The position numbers were made by a program, and so were the translations under genes. A stretch of 28,266 bases of DNA. Source: Lachnospiraceae bacterium UBA3821 (GTDB lineage: Bacteria; Bacillota; Clostridia; Lachnospirales; Lachnospiraceae). The DNA is taken from assembly GCA_002368865.1 (NCBI GenBank), contig DFDT01000179.1:1-28266 (forward strand), written 5' to 3'. Shown in pieces: positions 14,769 through 22,891 of the stretch (within the stretch, counting starts at the first letter, position 1; every line of letters begins with the position of its first letter). The notes beneath the pieces were generated by a model. The model was not told where the DNA came from, did not search any database, and saw nothing but the letters and a program-made list of their open reading frames with translations.

Positions 14769-15308
14769 TCAGTGCAGCATTCCCGCCAGCACAATGCTGG
14801 CAACGGTGCCGGCAAATGTGGCAAGCAGCGCGCCGCTCAGGGTGTAGCGGGTCTTGGTGACTTTTGCCGCCAGAAAATAGACACTCATGGTGTAGAAAAC
14901 GGTTTCCGTGCAGCTCATGAGAATGGAGGTGAGGGTTCCGGCGTAGGAGTCGGGACCGTTTGTTTTGAAAATATCCAGTACCAGTCCGGTGGCGGCGGAG
15001 GAGGAAAACAATTTTACGATGAGGAGAGGGATAAGCTGGGCAGGGAGCCCGGCTTTTTCCGTGATGGGGGCGAGAATGACGCCCAGCAGCTCAAAGAATC
15101 CGGAGGCACGCAGCACGCCCACCGCCACCATCAGCCCGATCAGAGTGGGAATGATATCCACCACAATTTTTAGCCCGTCTTTGGCGCCGATGAGAAAACT
15201 CTCATAGACCTTGACCCGGGAAACCAGTCCATAGCCTACAATGAAAAAGATGGTCGCAGGAATGATGATGTCGGAAAGATGGAGGAACAGATTTATAAAT
15301 GTCTTCAT
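14769..15308 (-). CDS. spmB: Spore maturation protein B
   Basis: This 179-residue membrane protein is the partner of SpmA. The family core VKVYESFLIGAKDGLK and IPTLIGLMVAVGVLRASGFF are present, with LFSSSAATGLVLDIF and SCTETVFYT towards the C-terminus. About five hydrophobic segments span the protein. The ATG at 15308 follows GGGGAG. It is convergent with spmA, so it must have its own promoter, presumably under a mother-cell sigma factor; none is clear in the sequence. Confidence 0.92.
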   Translation of the reverse strand: MKTFINLFLHLSDIIIPATIFFIVGYGLVSRVKVYESFLIGAKDGLKIVVDIIPTLIGLMVAVGVLRASGFFELLGVILAPITEKAGLPAQLIPLLIVKLFSSSAATGLVLDIFKTNGPDSYAGTLTSILMSCTETVFYTMSVYFLAAKVTKTRYTLSGALLATFAGTVASIVLAGMLH

Positions 15309-15367
15309 AGTAGCTCCCCAAAAGGATTTCTATTTAGAATTTATGATACAAGTGTCAGATTAAGAAC

Positions 15368-15640
15368 TCAGATCAGTCCCATGCTGCGCAGGAGAAATAC
15401 CCAGGCGGTCAGGGTGACGGAGCTCAAAAAGGTGGTTGCCACGACTACGCTGGAGGTGAGCACGCCCTCACGCCCCATGTTTTTGGCCATGATATAACAG
15501 CTTGCCGTGGTGGGAGACGCCAGCATGATGAGGATCGCCGCCAGTTTTTCCTGGGTGCCAGGAGTTTTAAGGCTTTTCTGCCTTCGAAACCGGCGCCGAG
15601 CCCCAGCAGCGGATTTGTCAATCTGTTCAGCAGGTCGCTT
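15368..15640 (-). pseudogene. Decayed C-terminal fragment of an AEC-family permease
   Basis: The last part on the - strand reads AAILIMLASPTTASCYIMAK and continues through two hydrophobic stretches to LLRSMGLI and a TGA at 15370-15368. That is the normal C-terminus of auxin efflux carrier (AEC) family permeases. Upstream the matching sequence LLNRLTNPLLGLGAGF sits in another frame, so there is a frameshift at about 15550-15600. The N-terminal 200 or more residues are missing; the fragment begins directly at the end of the DUF885 gene. No start codon with a ribosome site serves it. It is a truncated, frameshifted remnant. Confidence 0.8.
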
Positions 15641-15645
15641 GGCAG

Positions 15646-17469
15646 CTATTGGCGCAGCAGGTCGTTCAGCGAGGAAAAATCGGAAGGCCCCGCGTTTAAA
15701 TAAAAGCTGTGAAAAGTATAGTCGTTGTAGGCGTCACCCCAAAGCTCTCCGGCGGTCTCCCGCAGTTTTTGAATTTCCAGGCAGCCCAGATAGTATTTGG
15801 GATAATTGCAGGGTTCATCGGCTATGTAATTGTATACGGCATTGACAACGCTGTCATTTTTTATGCCGTAACCGGAGAGAAACTCGGCAATCTCTTCTCT
15901 GGTGGCATTGTCATAGTGGATCATAAGGTCCATTTGGGAATAGAGGTTCAGGAGAATGCGGCGGTTGTATTTCTCCAGTTCCACGCAGAGGGCGTCCTCC
16001 GGGCGTCCCTGTTCCTGCATCAGATCGGAGGCATAGCCGTAACTTAAAAATTCCACATACAGCGCCCAACCTTCCAGATAGCCGCCGTACCAGAGCAGCT
16101 GTCTTACATTGTTTTCCCCGCGCTTTAAGAAGCGGCGGTTGTTGTAGACCGTCTGGTACAGGTGCCCGGGAAAGCCCTCGTGGGCAAGGGTGGTGTAGAG
16201 TTCCAGCCCGGAGGGGGAGTTCCTGGGGTTCATGTATATGACATTTACGTCACTGGCGTCCAGCGGTGTGGTCAGATAGAAAGCAGGAGCGGTGTATTCC
16301 TGCAGATCCGGGGAGACACTTTTCACCGTCACGGAGGGCAGGTGAGGATACAGGGTGGGAAATGCAGTGTCCATGCGGGCCTGCAGGTCTCGCAGCATTT
16401 CCGTGGTGGTGGTCAGGGGAAGCTGCGAGTAGAGATCCTCTGCGTAGTAGGTCTTCAGATCCGGATCGTTCTGCAGGAGGGTATGCATGTTGTGATAGTT
16501 TTCCGTCAGATCCTCATTTAACATTGTCCGGATTTCATCCACGGAGCGGTAGGAGCCGGTGTTGGAGATCAAAAGCGCTTCATAGTAGGCTTTGCCGTTC
16601 GGCAGGGAGGCGAGTCCGCGGGGACTTTCCGGCACCCTCTCGGCATCTTCCAGTAAGAATAAGCCGTCCGCCAGCGCCTCGTAGGCAGGCTGCAGAACTG
16701 TGCGCAGCAGGCGGTTATTCCGGGAGATGTATTTTGCGGCTTCCTCCTCTGTGATCTTTTGTTCTGAGAGCAGAACAGAGAGCCGCTCCGAAAAGGTAGT
16801 CTGCAAAAAATGAGTTCCGGCGTCCAGAGCCTCTTTTGTGACAATGGTGTCACACTGCTCCTTTACCTGACGAAGCGAGTGGGCGGACTGGGAAAGGCCT
16901 GCGGCGGCTTTCTCCTGCTCGTAGGTGAGGAGGGAGGCAAAGTATTCGTCGGTCTGGTCTAACAGTGCCAGATAGTCCTCCACATCTCTGCGGCTCCGAA
17001 ACGTGTATTCCGCCAGCAGGACCGGCAGCTGGGACTGTACGCCGGAAGCAGGCGACAGAGGCTCCTGATAGTAGGGAAAGCTGTTCAGTGTCCTGGAATT
17101 CTCCAGTTTTTTCACAAGGAGTCCGTAGGTGTAGGCGTCTCGGTCGGTGAGCGCCTGGGGATGAAGCTTAGACAGAGCCTGCAGAGTTTGGTCGATGGAT
17201 ACGGCCGCCTCCGCTTCACTGCCCGCGCGATAGGAGGGCAGAACGGCCTCATAGCCATAGATGCCGAAATTTTCCGGCGAAGCCAGGGTGTAGTGCAGAT
17301 TCAGCGTGTTTGCCGTCATCTCGGACACGAATAGATCGTGGGTGAGGGCGGTAAATTTCTTTTGGTCGTGTCCCTTGAAGAACAGGGAGAGTGTTAGCAG
17401 GATAAAGAAAAGGAGCAGAATGATATAGAGAAAGATCTGCCCCGGAGAGAGAGAAGGTCTTTTTTTCAC
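15646..17469 (-). CDS. Membrane-anchored DUF885 metallopeptidase-like protein
   Basis: This 607-residue protein has one N-terminal hydrophobic segment (about residues 11-30) and no lipobox Cys, so most of it is probably outside the cell on a membrane anchor. The DUF885 core holds HEGFPGH at residues 430-436, a zinc-binding variant of HExxH. It is followed by EGWALYVEFL, whose Glu may be the third ligand. Other family blocks are TTPLDASDVNVIYMNPRN and YIADEPCNYPKYYLG. Some relatives are carboxypeptidase-like, but the substrate is unknown. The GTG start at 17469 follows AGGTGAT. The length and C-terminus look complete although an AEC remnant abuts its 3' end. Confidence 0.85.
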   Translation of the reverse strand: MKKRPSLSPGQIFLYIILLLFFILLTLSLFFKGHDQKKFTALTHDLFVSEMTANTLNLHYTLASPENFGIYGYEAVLPSYRAGSEAEAAVSIDQTLQALSKLHPQALTDRDAYTYGLLVKKLENSRTLNSFPYYQEPLSPASGVQSQLPVLLAEYTFRSRRDVEDYLALLDQTDEYFASLLTYEQEKAAAGLSQSAHSLRQVKEQCDTIVTKEALDAGTHFLQTTFSERLSVLLSEQKITEEEAAKYISRNNRLLRTVLQPAYEALADGLFLLEDAERVPESPRGLASLPNGKAYYEALLISNTGSYRSVDEIRTMLNEDLTENYHNMHTLLQNDPDLKTYYAEDLYSQLPLTTTTEMLRDLQARMDTAFPTLYPHLPSVTVKSVSPDLQEYTAPAFYLTTPLDASDVNVIYMNPRNSPSGLELYTTLAHEGFPGHLYQTVYNNRRFLKRGENNVRQLLWYGGYLEGWALYVEFLSYGYASDLMQEQGRPEDALCVELEKYNRRILLNLYSQMDLMIHYDNATREEIAEFLSGYGIKNDSVVNAVYNYIADEPCNYPKYYLGCLEIQKLRETAGELWGDAYNDYTFHSFYLNAGPSDFSSLNDLLRQ

Positions 17470-17538
17470 GATAGATCACCTGAATGTACGGATATTATTA
17501 TATAATATGCCAAAGATGAAATTTTTTTAACCGTTTGT

Positions 17539-17567
17539 TTGCCTGACGCGTGTTGTTGTGATACAAT
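17539..17567 (+). promoter_or_regulatory. Promoter for the GGDEF-EAL / phosphatase / dgkA unit
   Basis: TTGCCT (17539-17544), a 17-base spacer and TACAAT (17562-17567) give a good sigma-A promoter 28 bases before the ATG at 17596. A - strand TATAAT-rich stretch at about 17495-17510 may serve the DUF885 gene, but its -35 is poor. Confidence 0.65.
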
Positions 17568-17595
17568 AAATGAAAATGCGGGTGTGAGGACGGTT

Positions 17596-19332
17596 ATGGA
17601 TCATAAGGCGAACGAAAACGAAAAAAGAATTCGGGAAAAAACATTGGAGAGCCTGTCGAATCGCACAAAGGCGCCAACAAGCGTATTTGTGATCCTTTTG
17701 GTGCTCTATTTTGCGGCTTCCGTTGTGGTGAGTATCGCGTCCGGATCCAGAAGCGACATCATGATCGCGGGAAACCCTTTTCCGCTTTATGCATTGGCCG
17801 GGGTGTTTTCATCGCTGGCTAATATCTGTATTCTGTTTTTGGCGTTTTATTGCGGAAAGGCTGGTTTTTTCGCAGCGCTCACGGTTCTGGTGGTTCAGCT
17901 TCCCATGATCCTGATGGGGGTCTTTGTGAATCATAACCTTACCAGTCTGCCGGGGGTATTCGGCAATCTGCTGGCAATCATTGCCATTGTGGTCATTTAC
18001 AGGAATAACGTGAGTGTGGAAAGATATCAGACCAGGCTGCGGGAGCAGGCCGTTACGGATACGCTCACCGGACTGCCGAATCGGTTTGCGTGTTCCGAGC
18101 TGGTTCAGGAACTTACAAAGAGAGGCATTCCTTTTGCGATGGTAACCATCGATATCAACGATTTCAAGACTATCAACGATACCATGGGCTTTAATACCGG
18201 CAATAAGGTCCTCGTAGAGATTGCTTCCCGATGGAAAACCATTGCAGACAGCGGGCTCTCGGGAACATTGGATTTTATCATTCGCGCGAGCGGTGATGAA
18301 TTTGCGCTGGTGATCCGGGATCATCATTCAGAGGAAGATATCCTGAATACGATCCGGCAGTACGAGGCGGCATTGGAGGAACGGTTGACGGTGGATGAGT
18401 GTGATTTTTATGTCACTGCCAGCTTTGGATATGCGGAATTCCCTGCGGATACACGCGATATGGATTCCCTGTTCTCCTATTCCGTTACCGCGATGAAGGA
18501 GGTAAAGCGTGCGGGCAGCAGTGAACATATCCTTCGGTTTACGCCGGAGCTGCTGAAAGAAGGACATACGCTGGAGATCGAGAACAAGGTCAGAGCGGCG
18601 ATTGAGAATGATACCATTTATTTTCAGCTTCAGCCCCAGTATGATATGTCCCATAAACTGCGCGGATTTGAAGCGCTTGCCCGCATGAAAGACAAGGACG
18701 GCAGCGTGATCAGCCCGGGCGAGTTTATTCCGGTGGCAGAAAAGATCGGGTTGATCGATAAAGTGGACGGGATCGTTTTCAAAAAATCGGCGGCATTCGT
18801 TGGCAGCCTGATCCAAAAGTCGGGGGCGGACATCACCCTCAGCGTCAATGCTTCGGTCAGACACCTGATGAAGAATAATTTCCTGGATGAGATCCGGGAG
18901 CTTCTTGCGGAAAGCGGTCTCCCGGCAGAACGGCTGGAGATTGAGATCACGGAATCCATCATGATCGATTCTGCAGAGAAGGCGTTAAACTGTATCAATG
19001 AGATCCGGAAGATGGGCGTCAAGGTTGCAATAGACGATTTCGGTACGGGATATTCCTCGTTGAGTTATCTCTTTAATTTCCCTGCCAATCTGTTGAAGAT
19101 CGACAAGTCTTTTATCGACAGAATGAATACGAGCGACTCCTCAAAAGAATATGTGGCATCCATTATTTCGATCGGGCATGTCATGGGGTTTGAGGTGATT
19201 TCTGAGGGTGTTGAAGATACAGAACAGCTGGAGACTCTGCGGAATATCGGCTGTGACTACATACAGGGGTTTGTCTGGGGACGTCCGCTGCCGCAGGAGG
19301 AAGCGGAGAGGATCGTGATGGAGGCCAAATAA
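17596..19332 (+). CDS. Membrane GGDEF-EAL cyclic-di-GMP enzyme
   Basis: This protein of about 578 residues begins with a short cytoplasmic part. Several membrane segments follow at about residues 30-140, then a GGDEF domain beginning TDTLTGLPNR. The signature is SGDEF (232-236), a variant found in some active cyclases. The RxxD inhibitory site is not present (GTLD instead). The EAL domain has EAL at 359-361, SVNASVRH, EITES, IDDFGTGYS, KIDKSF and SEGVED, so phosphodiesterase activity is likely; cyclase activity is possible. The frame is open from a TTG at 17539, which overlaps the promoter; TGAGGACGG before the ATG at 17596 fixes the start. It is followed by a phosphatase gene after one base. 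Confidence 0.93.
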   Translation: MDHKANENEKRIREKTLESLSNRTKAPTSVFVILLVLYFAASVVVSIASGSRSDIMIAGNPFPLYALAGVFSSLANICILFLAFYCGKAGFFAALTVLVVQLPMILMGVFVNHNLTSLPGVFGNLLAIIAIVVIYRNNVSVERYQTRLREQAVTDTLTGLPNRFACSELVQELTKRGIPFAMVTIDINDFKTINDTMGFNTGNKVLVEIASRWKTIADSGLSGTLDFIIRASGDEFALVIRDHHSEEDILNTIRQYEAALEERLTVDECDFYVTASFGYAEFPADTRDMDSLFSYSVTAMKEVKRAGSSEHILRFTPELLKEGHTLEIENKVRAAIENDTIYFQLQPQYDMSHKLRGFEALARMKDKDGSVISPGEFIPVAEKIGLIDKVDGIVFKKSAAFVGSLIQKSGADITLSVNASVRHLMKNNFLDEIRELLAESGLPAERLEIEITESIMIDSAEKALNCINEIRKMGVKVAIDDFGTGYSSLSYLFNFPANLLKIDKSFIDRMNTSDSSKEYVASIISIGHVMGFEVISEGVEDTEQLETLRNIGCDYIQGFVWGRPLPQEEAERIVMEAK

Positions 19333-19333
19333 A

Positions 19334-19918
19334 ATGCTATATATTATGCGGCACGGAAAAACAGATTGGAATGTCAGACGCAAATTACAAGGCCGCACGG
19401 ATATCCCGCTGAATGACGAGGGGCGCAGGATGGCATGTGAGGCGGGAGAAAAGTACAAGGATGTGCATTTTGACGTGTGTTATAGTTCGCCGTTGACCCG
19501 GGCAAGGGAAACGGCGGAACTTTTTTTGCAGGGGCGGAATGTGCCGATTCTGACAGATGACCGGCTGAAAGAAATGTGCTTTGGGGTGTATGAAGGCGTG
19601 GAGAATTCCTTTCAGATTCCGGACTGTCCCGTCAATCTGCTGTTTCGCGACCCGGTCCACTATGTAGCGGTGGAGGGCGGGGAGAGCTTCCGGGAGCTCT
19701 TCGCACGGACCGGTGCTTTCCTACGGGAGGTGATCGACCCGCAGCTGAGGGAGGGCAGGGATGTTCTGATCATGGGACACGGTGCTATGAATTGCAGTAT
19801 TATCTGCCAGGTGAAAGGGTTGGATCTGGCACATTTTTGGGATTGCGGGATGGAAAATTGCCATTTGTTTGAACTGGGAGAATGGACGCAAAGGGAGAGG
19901 ACAAAAGATGAAATTTGA
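19334..19918 (+). CDS. Histidine phosphatase family protein
   Basis: This 194-residue cytosolic protein belongs to the phosphoglycerate-mutase-like phosphatase family. The catalytic RHG is at residues 6-8 (MRHGKTDWN), followed by GRTDIPLNDEG and SSPLTRARETAEL. The second catalytic His lies in IMGHGAMN. Family members act on sugar phosphates, alpha-ribazole phosphate or other small substrates; the sequence does not settle which. The start at 19334 is one base after the upstream stop, with GGAGG in the previous coding end. It overlaps the dgkA start by 11 bases, so the three genes form one unit. Confidence 0.88.
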   Translation: MLYIMRHGKTDWNVRRKLQGRTDIPLNDEGRRMACEAGEKYKDVHFDVCYSSPLTRARETAELFLQGRNVPILTDDRLKEMCFGVYEGVENSFQIPDCPVNLLFRDPVHYVAVEGGESFRELFARTGAFLREVIDPQLREGRDVLIMGHGAMNCSIICQVKGLDLAHFWDCGMENCHLFELGEWTQRERTKDEI

Positions 19919-20330
19919 AAAACCGGACAAAAAAGGCGTATTTACACAGATTTTTCGGAATATCAGCGATTCGGGGCATGGATTATCCATTATGTTCAAA
20001 GAATCCGGGACGGTAAAGCGGCTGATCCCCATTGAGTTTGTGGGCGGTCTGCTGATCGGACTGGCGGGCAGATTTATTCCTTTGGAGTTTGTCATTCTGG
20101 CGGTGATCCTGATCATCTTATTTACGGTGGAGACGCTGAACACGGCCATTGAGGAGGTCAATGACCTGGTCACACTGGAGGTGGATGAGCGTGTGCGCCG
20201 TTCCAAGGACATGGCGTCCGGGGCGGTGGGAGTCTGGCATCTGGTGTATGTGGTGTGCGTGTTCTTGTTTTTGTTTTGCCATCTGGCAAAATTTCCCTGG
20301 TGGATCGCAATCCTGGGCGGAGTGAAGTAA
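19908..20330 (+). CDS. dgkA: Diacylglycerol kinase / undecaprenol kinase (DgkA family)
   Basis: This 140-residue membrane protein has three hydrophobic helices. The catalytic core VETLNTAIEEVNDLV, with its Glu, Asn and Glu ligands, and the following KDMASGAVGV are diagnostic. In Gram-positive bacteria this family mainly phosphorylates undecaprenol for the cell-wall lipid carrier. I take the ATG at 19908 because GAGAGG precedes it; the earlier in-frame ATG at 19869 adds an unlikely hydrophilic stretch. It overlaps the phosphatase gene by 11 bases. No clear terminator follows before the transketolase promoter. Confidence 0.92.
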   Translation: MKFEKPDKKGVFTQIFRNISDSGHGLSIMFKESGTVKRLIPIEFVGGLLIGLAGRFIPLEFVILAVILIILFTVETLNTAIEEVNDLVTLEVDERVRRSKDMASGAVGVWHLVYVVCVFLFLFCHLAKFPWWIAILGGVK

Positions 20331-20334
20331 GTTA

Positions 20335-20363
20335 TGGACAAACGACGCAAATCATGTTATTAT
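20335..20363 (+). promoter_or_regulatory. Promoter of the transketolase-rpe operon
   Basis: TGGACA (20335-20340), a 17-base spacer and TATTAT (20358-20363) form a good sigma-A promoter. The leader up to the ATG at 20444 is about 75 bases and holds a small CAGAT/ATCTG hairpin of doubtful meaning. Confidence 0.65.
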
Positions 20364-20443
20364 TTTAAATGTATGTGTTTTTGAGGGGCTGATCGTATAT
20401 CAGAGCGTGCAGATTACAGATCTGTGCGGAAACGGAGGACAAC

Positions 20444-21286
20444 ATGACCAATTTGGAACTGAAGAAGCTGGCAAATGAAGTCCGCAAGGGCATTATTGTC
20501 GGTACACACAGTGCGAAGGCCGGACATCCCGGCGGATCTTTGTCGGCAGCGGATGTTTTTACTTATCTGTATTTTGAGGAGTTACATGTAGATCCGAAGA
20601 ATCCCGGCTGGGAGGACAGGGATCGTTTTGTTTTGTCTAAGGGGCATACGGCGCCCGGTCTGTATGCGGCACTGGCTCATAAGGGCTTTTTCCCGGTGGA
20701 GGATCTGGTGACACTCAGAAAGGTCGGTTCCTATCTGCAGGGACATCCCGATCTGCATATTCCGGGTGTGGACATGGCTTCCGGTTCTTTGGGACAGGGC
20801 ATTTCCGCTGCGGTGGGTATGGCGATGGGCGCCAGACTGCAGAAGAAAGATTTCAGGGTTTATACGCTTCTGGGCGACGGTGAGATCGAGGAAGGTCAGG
20901 TCTGGGAGGCAGCGATGTTTGCGGGCTTCCGCAAGCTAGACAACCTTTGTGTGATCGTGGATAACAACAATCTGCAGATTGACGGTCCCATTGATCAGGT
21001 TTGCTCCCCCTATCCAATCGACAAGAAGTTTGAAGCGTTCAATTTCCATGTGGTACATGCGGATGCGCATGATTTCGATTCTCTCAGGGCGGCGTTCAGG
21101 GAGGCCAGAGAGACCAAGGGTATGCCTACCTGCATTGTGATGAAGAGTACCAAGGGTAAGGGCGTTTCTTATATGGAGAATAACGCAGACTGGCATGGCA
21201 AGGCGCCGAATGACGCGGAGTTTGAAGTGGCTATGGCAGATCTGGAGAAAATAGAAAAAGCACTGGCAGAGGAGGTGGAAGCGTAA
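20444..21286 (+). CDS. Transketolase, N-terminal half (TPP-binding)
   Basis: This is the first subunit of a split transketolase, 280 residues, part of the non-oxidative pentose phosphate pathway. The thiamine-diphosphate motif is GDGEIEEGQVWEAAMFAG followed by VDNNNLQ. Other family marks are SAKAGHPGGSLSAADV and LSKGHTAPGLYAAL. Start ATG at 20444 follows CGGAGG. The stop TAA overlaps the next ATG by one base, so the two halves are translationally coupled and should form one enzyme. Related pairs can act as DXP-synthase-like enzymes, but the epimerase downstream supports the pentose role. Confidence 0.95.
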   Translation: MTNLELKKLANEVRKGIIVGTHSAKAGHPGGSLSAADVFTYLYFEELHVDPKNPGWEDRDRFVLSKGHTAPGLYAALAHKGFFPVEDLVTLRKVGSYLQGHPDLHIPGVDMASGSLGQGISAAVGMAMGARLQKKDFRVYTLLGDGEIEEGQVWEAAMFAGFRKLDNLCVIVDNNNLQIDGPIDQVCSPYPIDKKFEAFNFHVVHADAHDFDSLRAAFREARETKGMPTCIVMKSTKGKGVSYMENNADWHGKAPNDAEFEVAMADLEKIEKALAEEVEA

Positions 21287-22233
21287 TGGCAGAGCAGGCA
21301 GTGAAAAAGATCGCGACCAGAGAAGGTTACGGCGAGGCTTTGAAGGAACTGGGTGCGGAATATCCTCAGATGGTAGTGTTGGATGCGGATCTGGCGGCTT
21401 CCACGAAGACGGCTGTGTTTGGAAAGGCATATCCGGAGCGCCACATTGACTGTGGGATTGCGGAGGCCAACATGATGGGCGTGGCAGCAGGATTGTCCCT
21501 GACGGGAATGATCCCTTTTGTAAGTTCCTTTGCCATGTTTGCGGCAGGCAGAGCGTTTGAGCAGGTGAGGAACTCAATCGGATATCCGCACCTGAATGTG
21601 AAGATCGGTGCAACTCACGCGGGCGTGACTGTAGGTGAGGACGGCGCCAGCCATCAGTGCAATGAGGACATTGCGCTGATGAGAGCGATTCCCGGTATGG
21701 TAGTCATGTGTCCCTCCGACTATGTGGAGGCGAAAGCGGCGGTGCGCGCAGCCATCGAGTATGAGGGACCTGTGTATATGAGATTCGGCCGTGCGGCGGT
21801 TCCCGTGATCAATGATCATCCCGGTTATCATTTTGAGATCGGTAAGGGTACCATCGTGCGCGAGGGTACGGATGTGACCATCGTAGCCACCGGAATCTGT
21901 GTGGATTCCGCATTGGGTGCGGCGGAGCTTTTGGCAAAGGAAGGGATTAACGCGGAGGTTGTAAACATTTGCACAATCAAACCTCTGGATGACGACCTGA
22001 TCGTTGCCAGTGCCAAAAAGACCGGCAGGGTTGTGACAGTGGAGGAGCATTCCGTGATCGGGGGCCTGGGCAGCGCAGTGTGCGATTGCCTGTGTGCGAA
22101 ACGGCCTACTCCGGTGAAGAAGCTGGGCATGCAGGATGTGTTCGGTACGTCCGGTCCTGCGGCAGAACTGGTGAAGAAGTATGGTCTGGATGCAGAAGGT
22201 GTCTGCAGGTCAGTGAAGGAGTTTTTGCAATGA
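21286..22233 (+). CDS. Transketolase, C-terminal half
   Basis: This second subunit of the split transketolase has 315 residues. It carries the pyrimidine-binding domain (CGIAEANMMGVAAGLS, with its catalytic Glu, then FVSSFAMFAAGRAFEQVRNS) and the C-terminal transketolase domain (ATGICVDSALGAAELLAKEG). THAGVTVGEDGASHQ matches the family. It starts inside the stop codon of the N-terminal half and ends with an ATGA overlap into rpe, so expression of all three is tightly linked. Confidence 0.95.
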   Translation: MAEQAVKKIATREGYGEALKELGAEYPQMVVLDADLAASTKTAVFGKAYPERHIDCGIAEANMMGVAAGLSLTGMIPFVSSFAMFAAGRAFEQVRNSIGYPHLNVKIGATHAGVTVGEDGASHQCNEDIALMRAIPGMVVMCPSDYVEAKAAVRAAIEYEGPVYMRFGRAAVPVINDHPGYHFEIGKGTIVREGTDVTIVATGICVDSALGAAELLAKEGINAEVVNICTIKPLDDDLIVASAKKTGRVVTVEEHSVIGGLGSAVCDCLCAKRPTPVKKLGMQDVFGTSGPAAELVKKYGLDAEGVCRSVKEFLQ

Positions 22234-22877
22234 ATATACTGTCACCGTCAATTTTATCAGCCGATTTCTGGCATTTGGGAGAGGATATCCGCTGCGTGGA
22301 GCAGGAGAAGGTACCCTGGCTGCATGTGGATGTGATGGATGGCATTTTTGTGCCGTCGATCTCCTTCGGTATGCCGGTGTTAAAATGTGTGCGGAAGCAG
22401 ACAGACCTGTTTCTAGATGTGCATCTGATGATCGACAGACCGGAACGATATGTAAAGGAATTTGCGGACAGCGGGGCGGATCTGATCAATTTCCATCTCG
22501 AGGCCACCGATCAGGTGAAAGAGACCATCACTGCGATCCGGGCATTGGGCAAAAAGGTCGGTATTACGATCAAGCCTAAGACTCCGGTGGAGGAGTTGGC
22601 GCCTTATCTGGATCTGGTGGATATGGTGCTGGTGATGACGGTGGAGCCGGGATTCGGCGGGCAGAAGCTGATTCCGGAGTGTATTGACAAGGTAAGGGAA
22701 GTGCGCCGGATGCTGGATGAGAGAGGACTTGACATTGATCTGGAGGTAGACGGCGGCATCAATATTGATAATGTGCAGGTTGCCCTGGAGGCGGGAGCCA
22801 ACGTGATCGTAGCGGGGTCCGCAGTGTTTAAGGATGACATTGGGGCCAATGTGCGGGCGTTTCTGGAGAAGCTTTAG
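22230..22877 (+). CDS. rpe: Ribulose-phosphate 3-epimerase
   Basis: This 215-residue TIM-barrel enzyme interconverts ribulose 5-phosphate and xylulose 5-phosphate, the step that supplies transketolase. Characteristic motifs are LSPSILSADFWHL, HVDVMDGIFVPSISFG, LDVHLMI, VMTVEPGFGGQ and VDGGIN. The ATG at 22230 overlaps the transketolase stop as ATGA. The frame is open further upstream only inside the transketolase gene. The next gene begins 14 bases after its stop. Confidence 0.96.
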   Translation: MNILSPSILSADFWHLGEDIRCVEQEKVPWLHVDVMDGIFVPSISFGMPVLKCVRKQTDLFLDVHLMIDRPERYVKEFADSGADLINFHLEATDQVKETITAIRALGKKVGITIKPKTPVEELAPYLDLVDMVLVMTVEPGFGGQKLIPECIDKVREVRRMLDERGLDIDLEVDGGINIDNVQVALEAGANVIVAGSAVFKDDIGANVRAFLEKL

Positions 22878-22891
22878 AAGAGGAATTTGAG

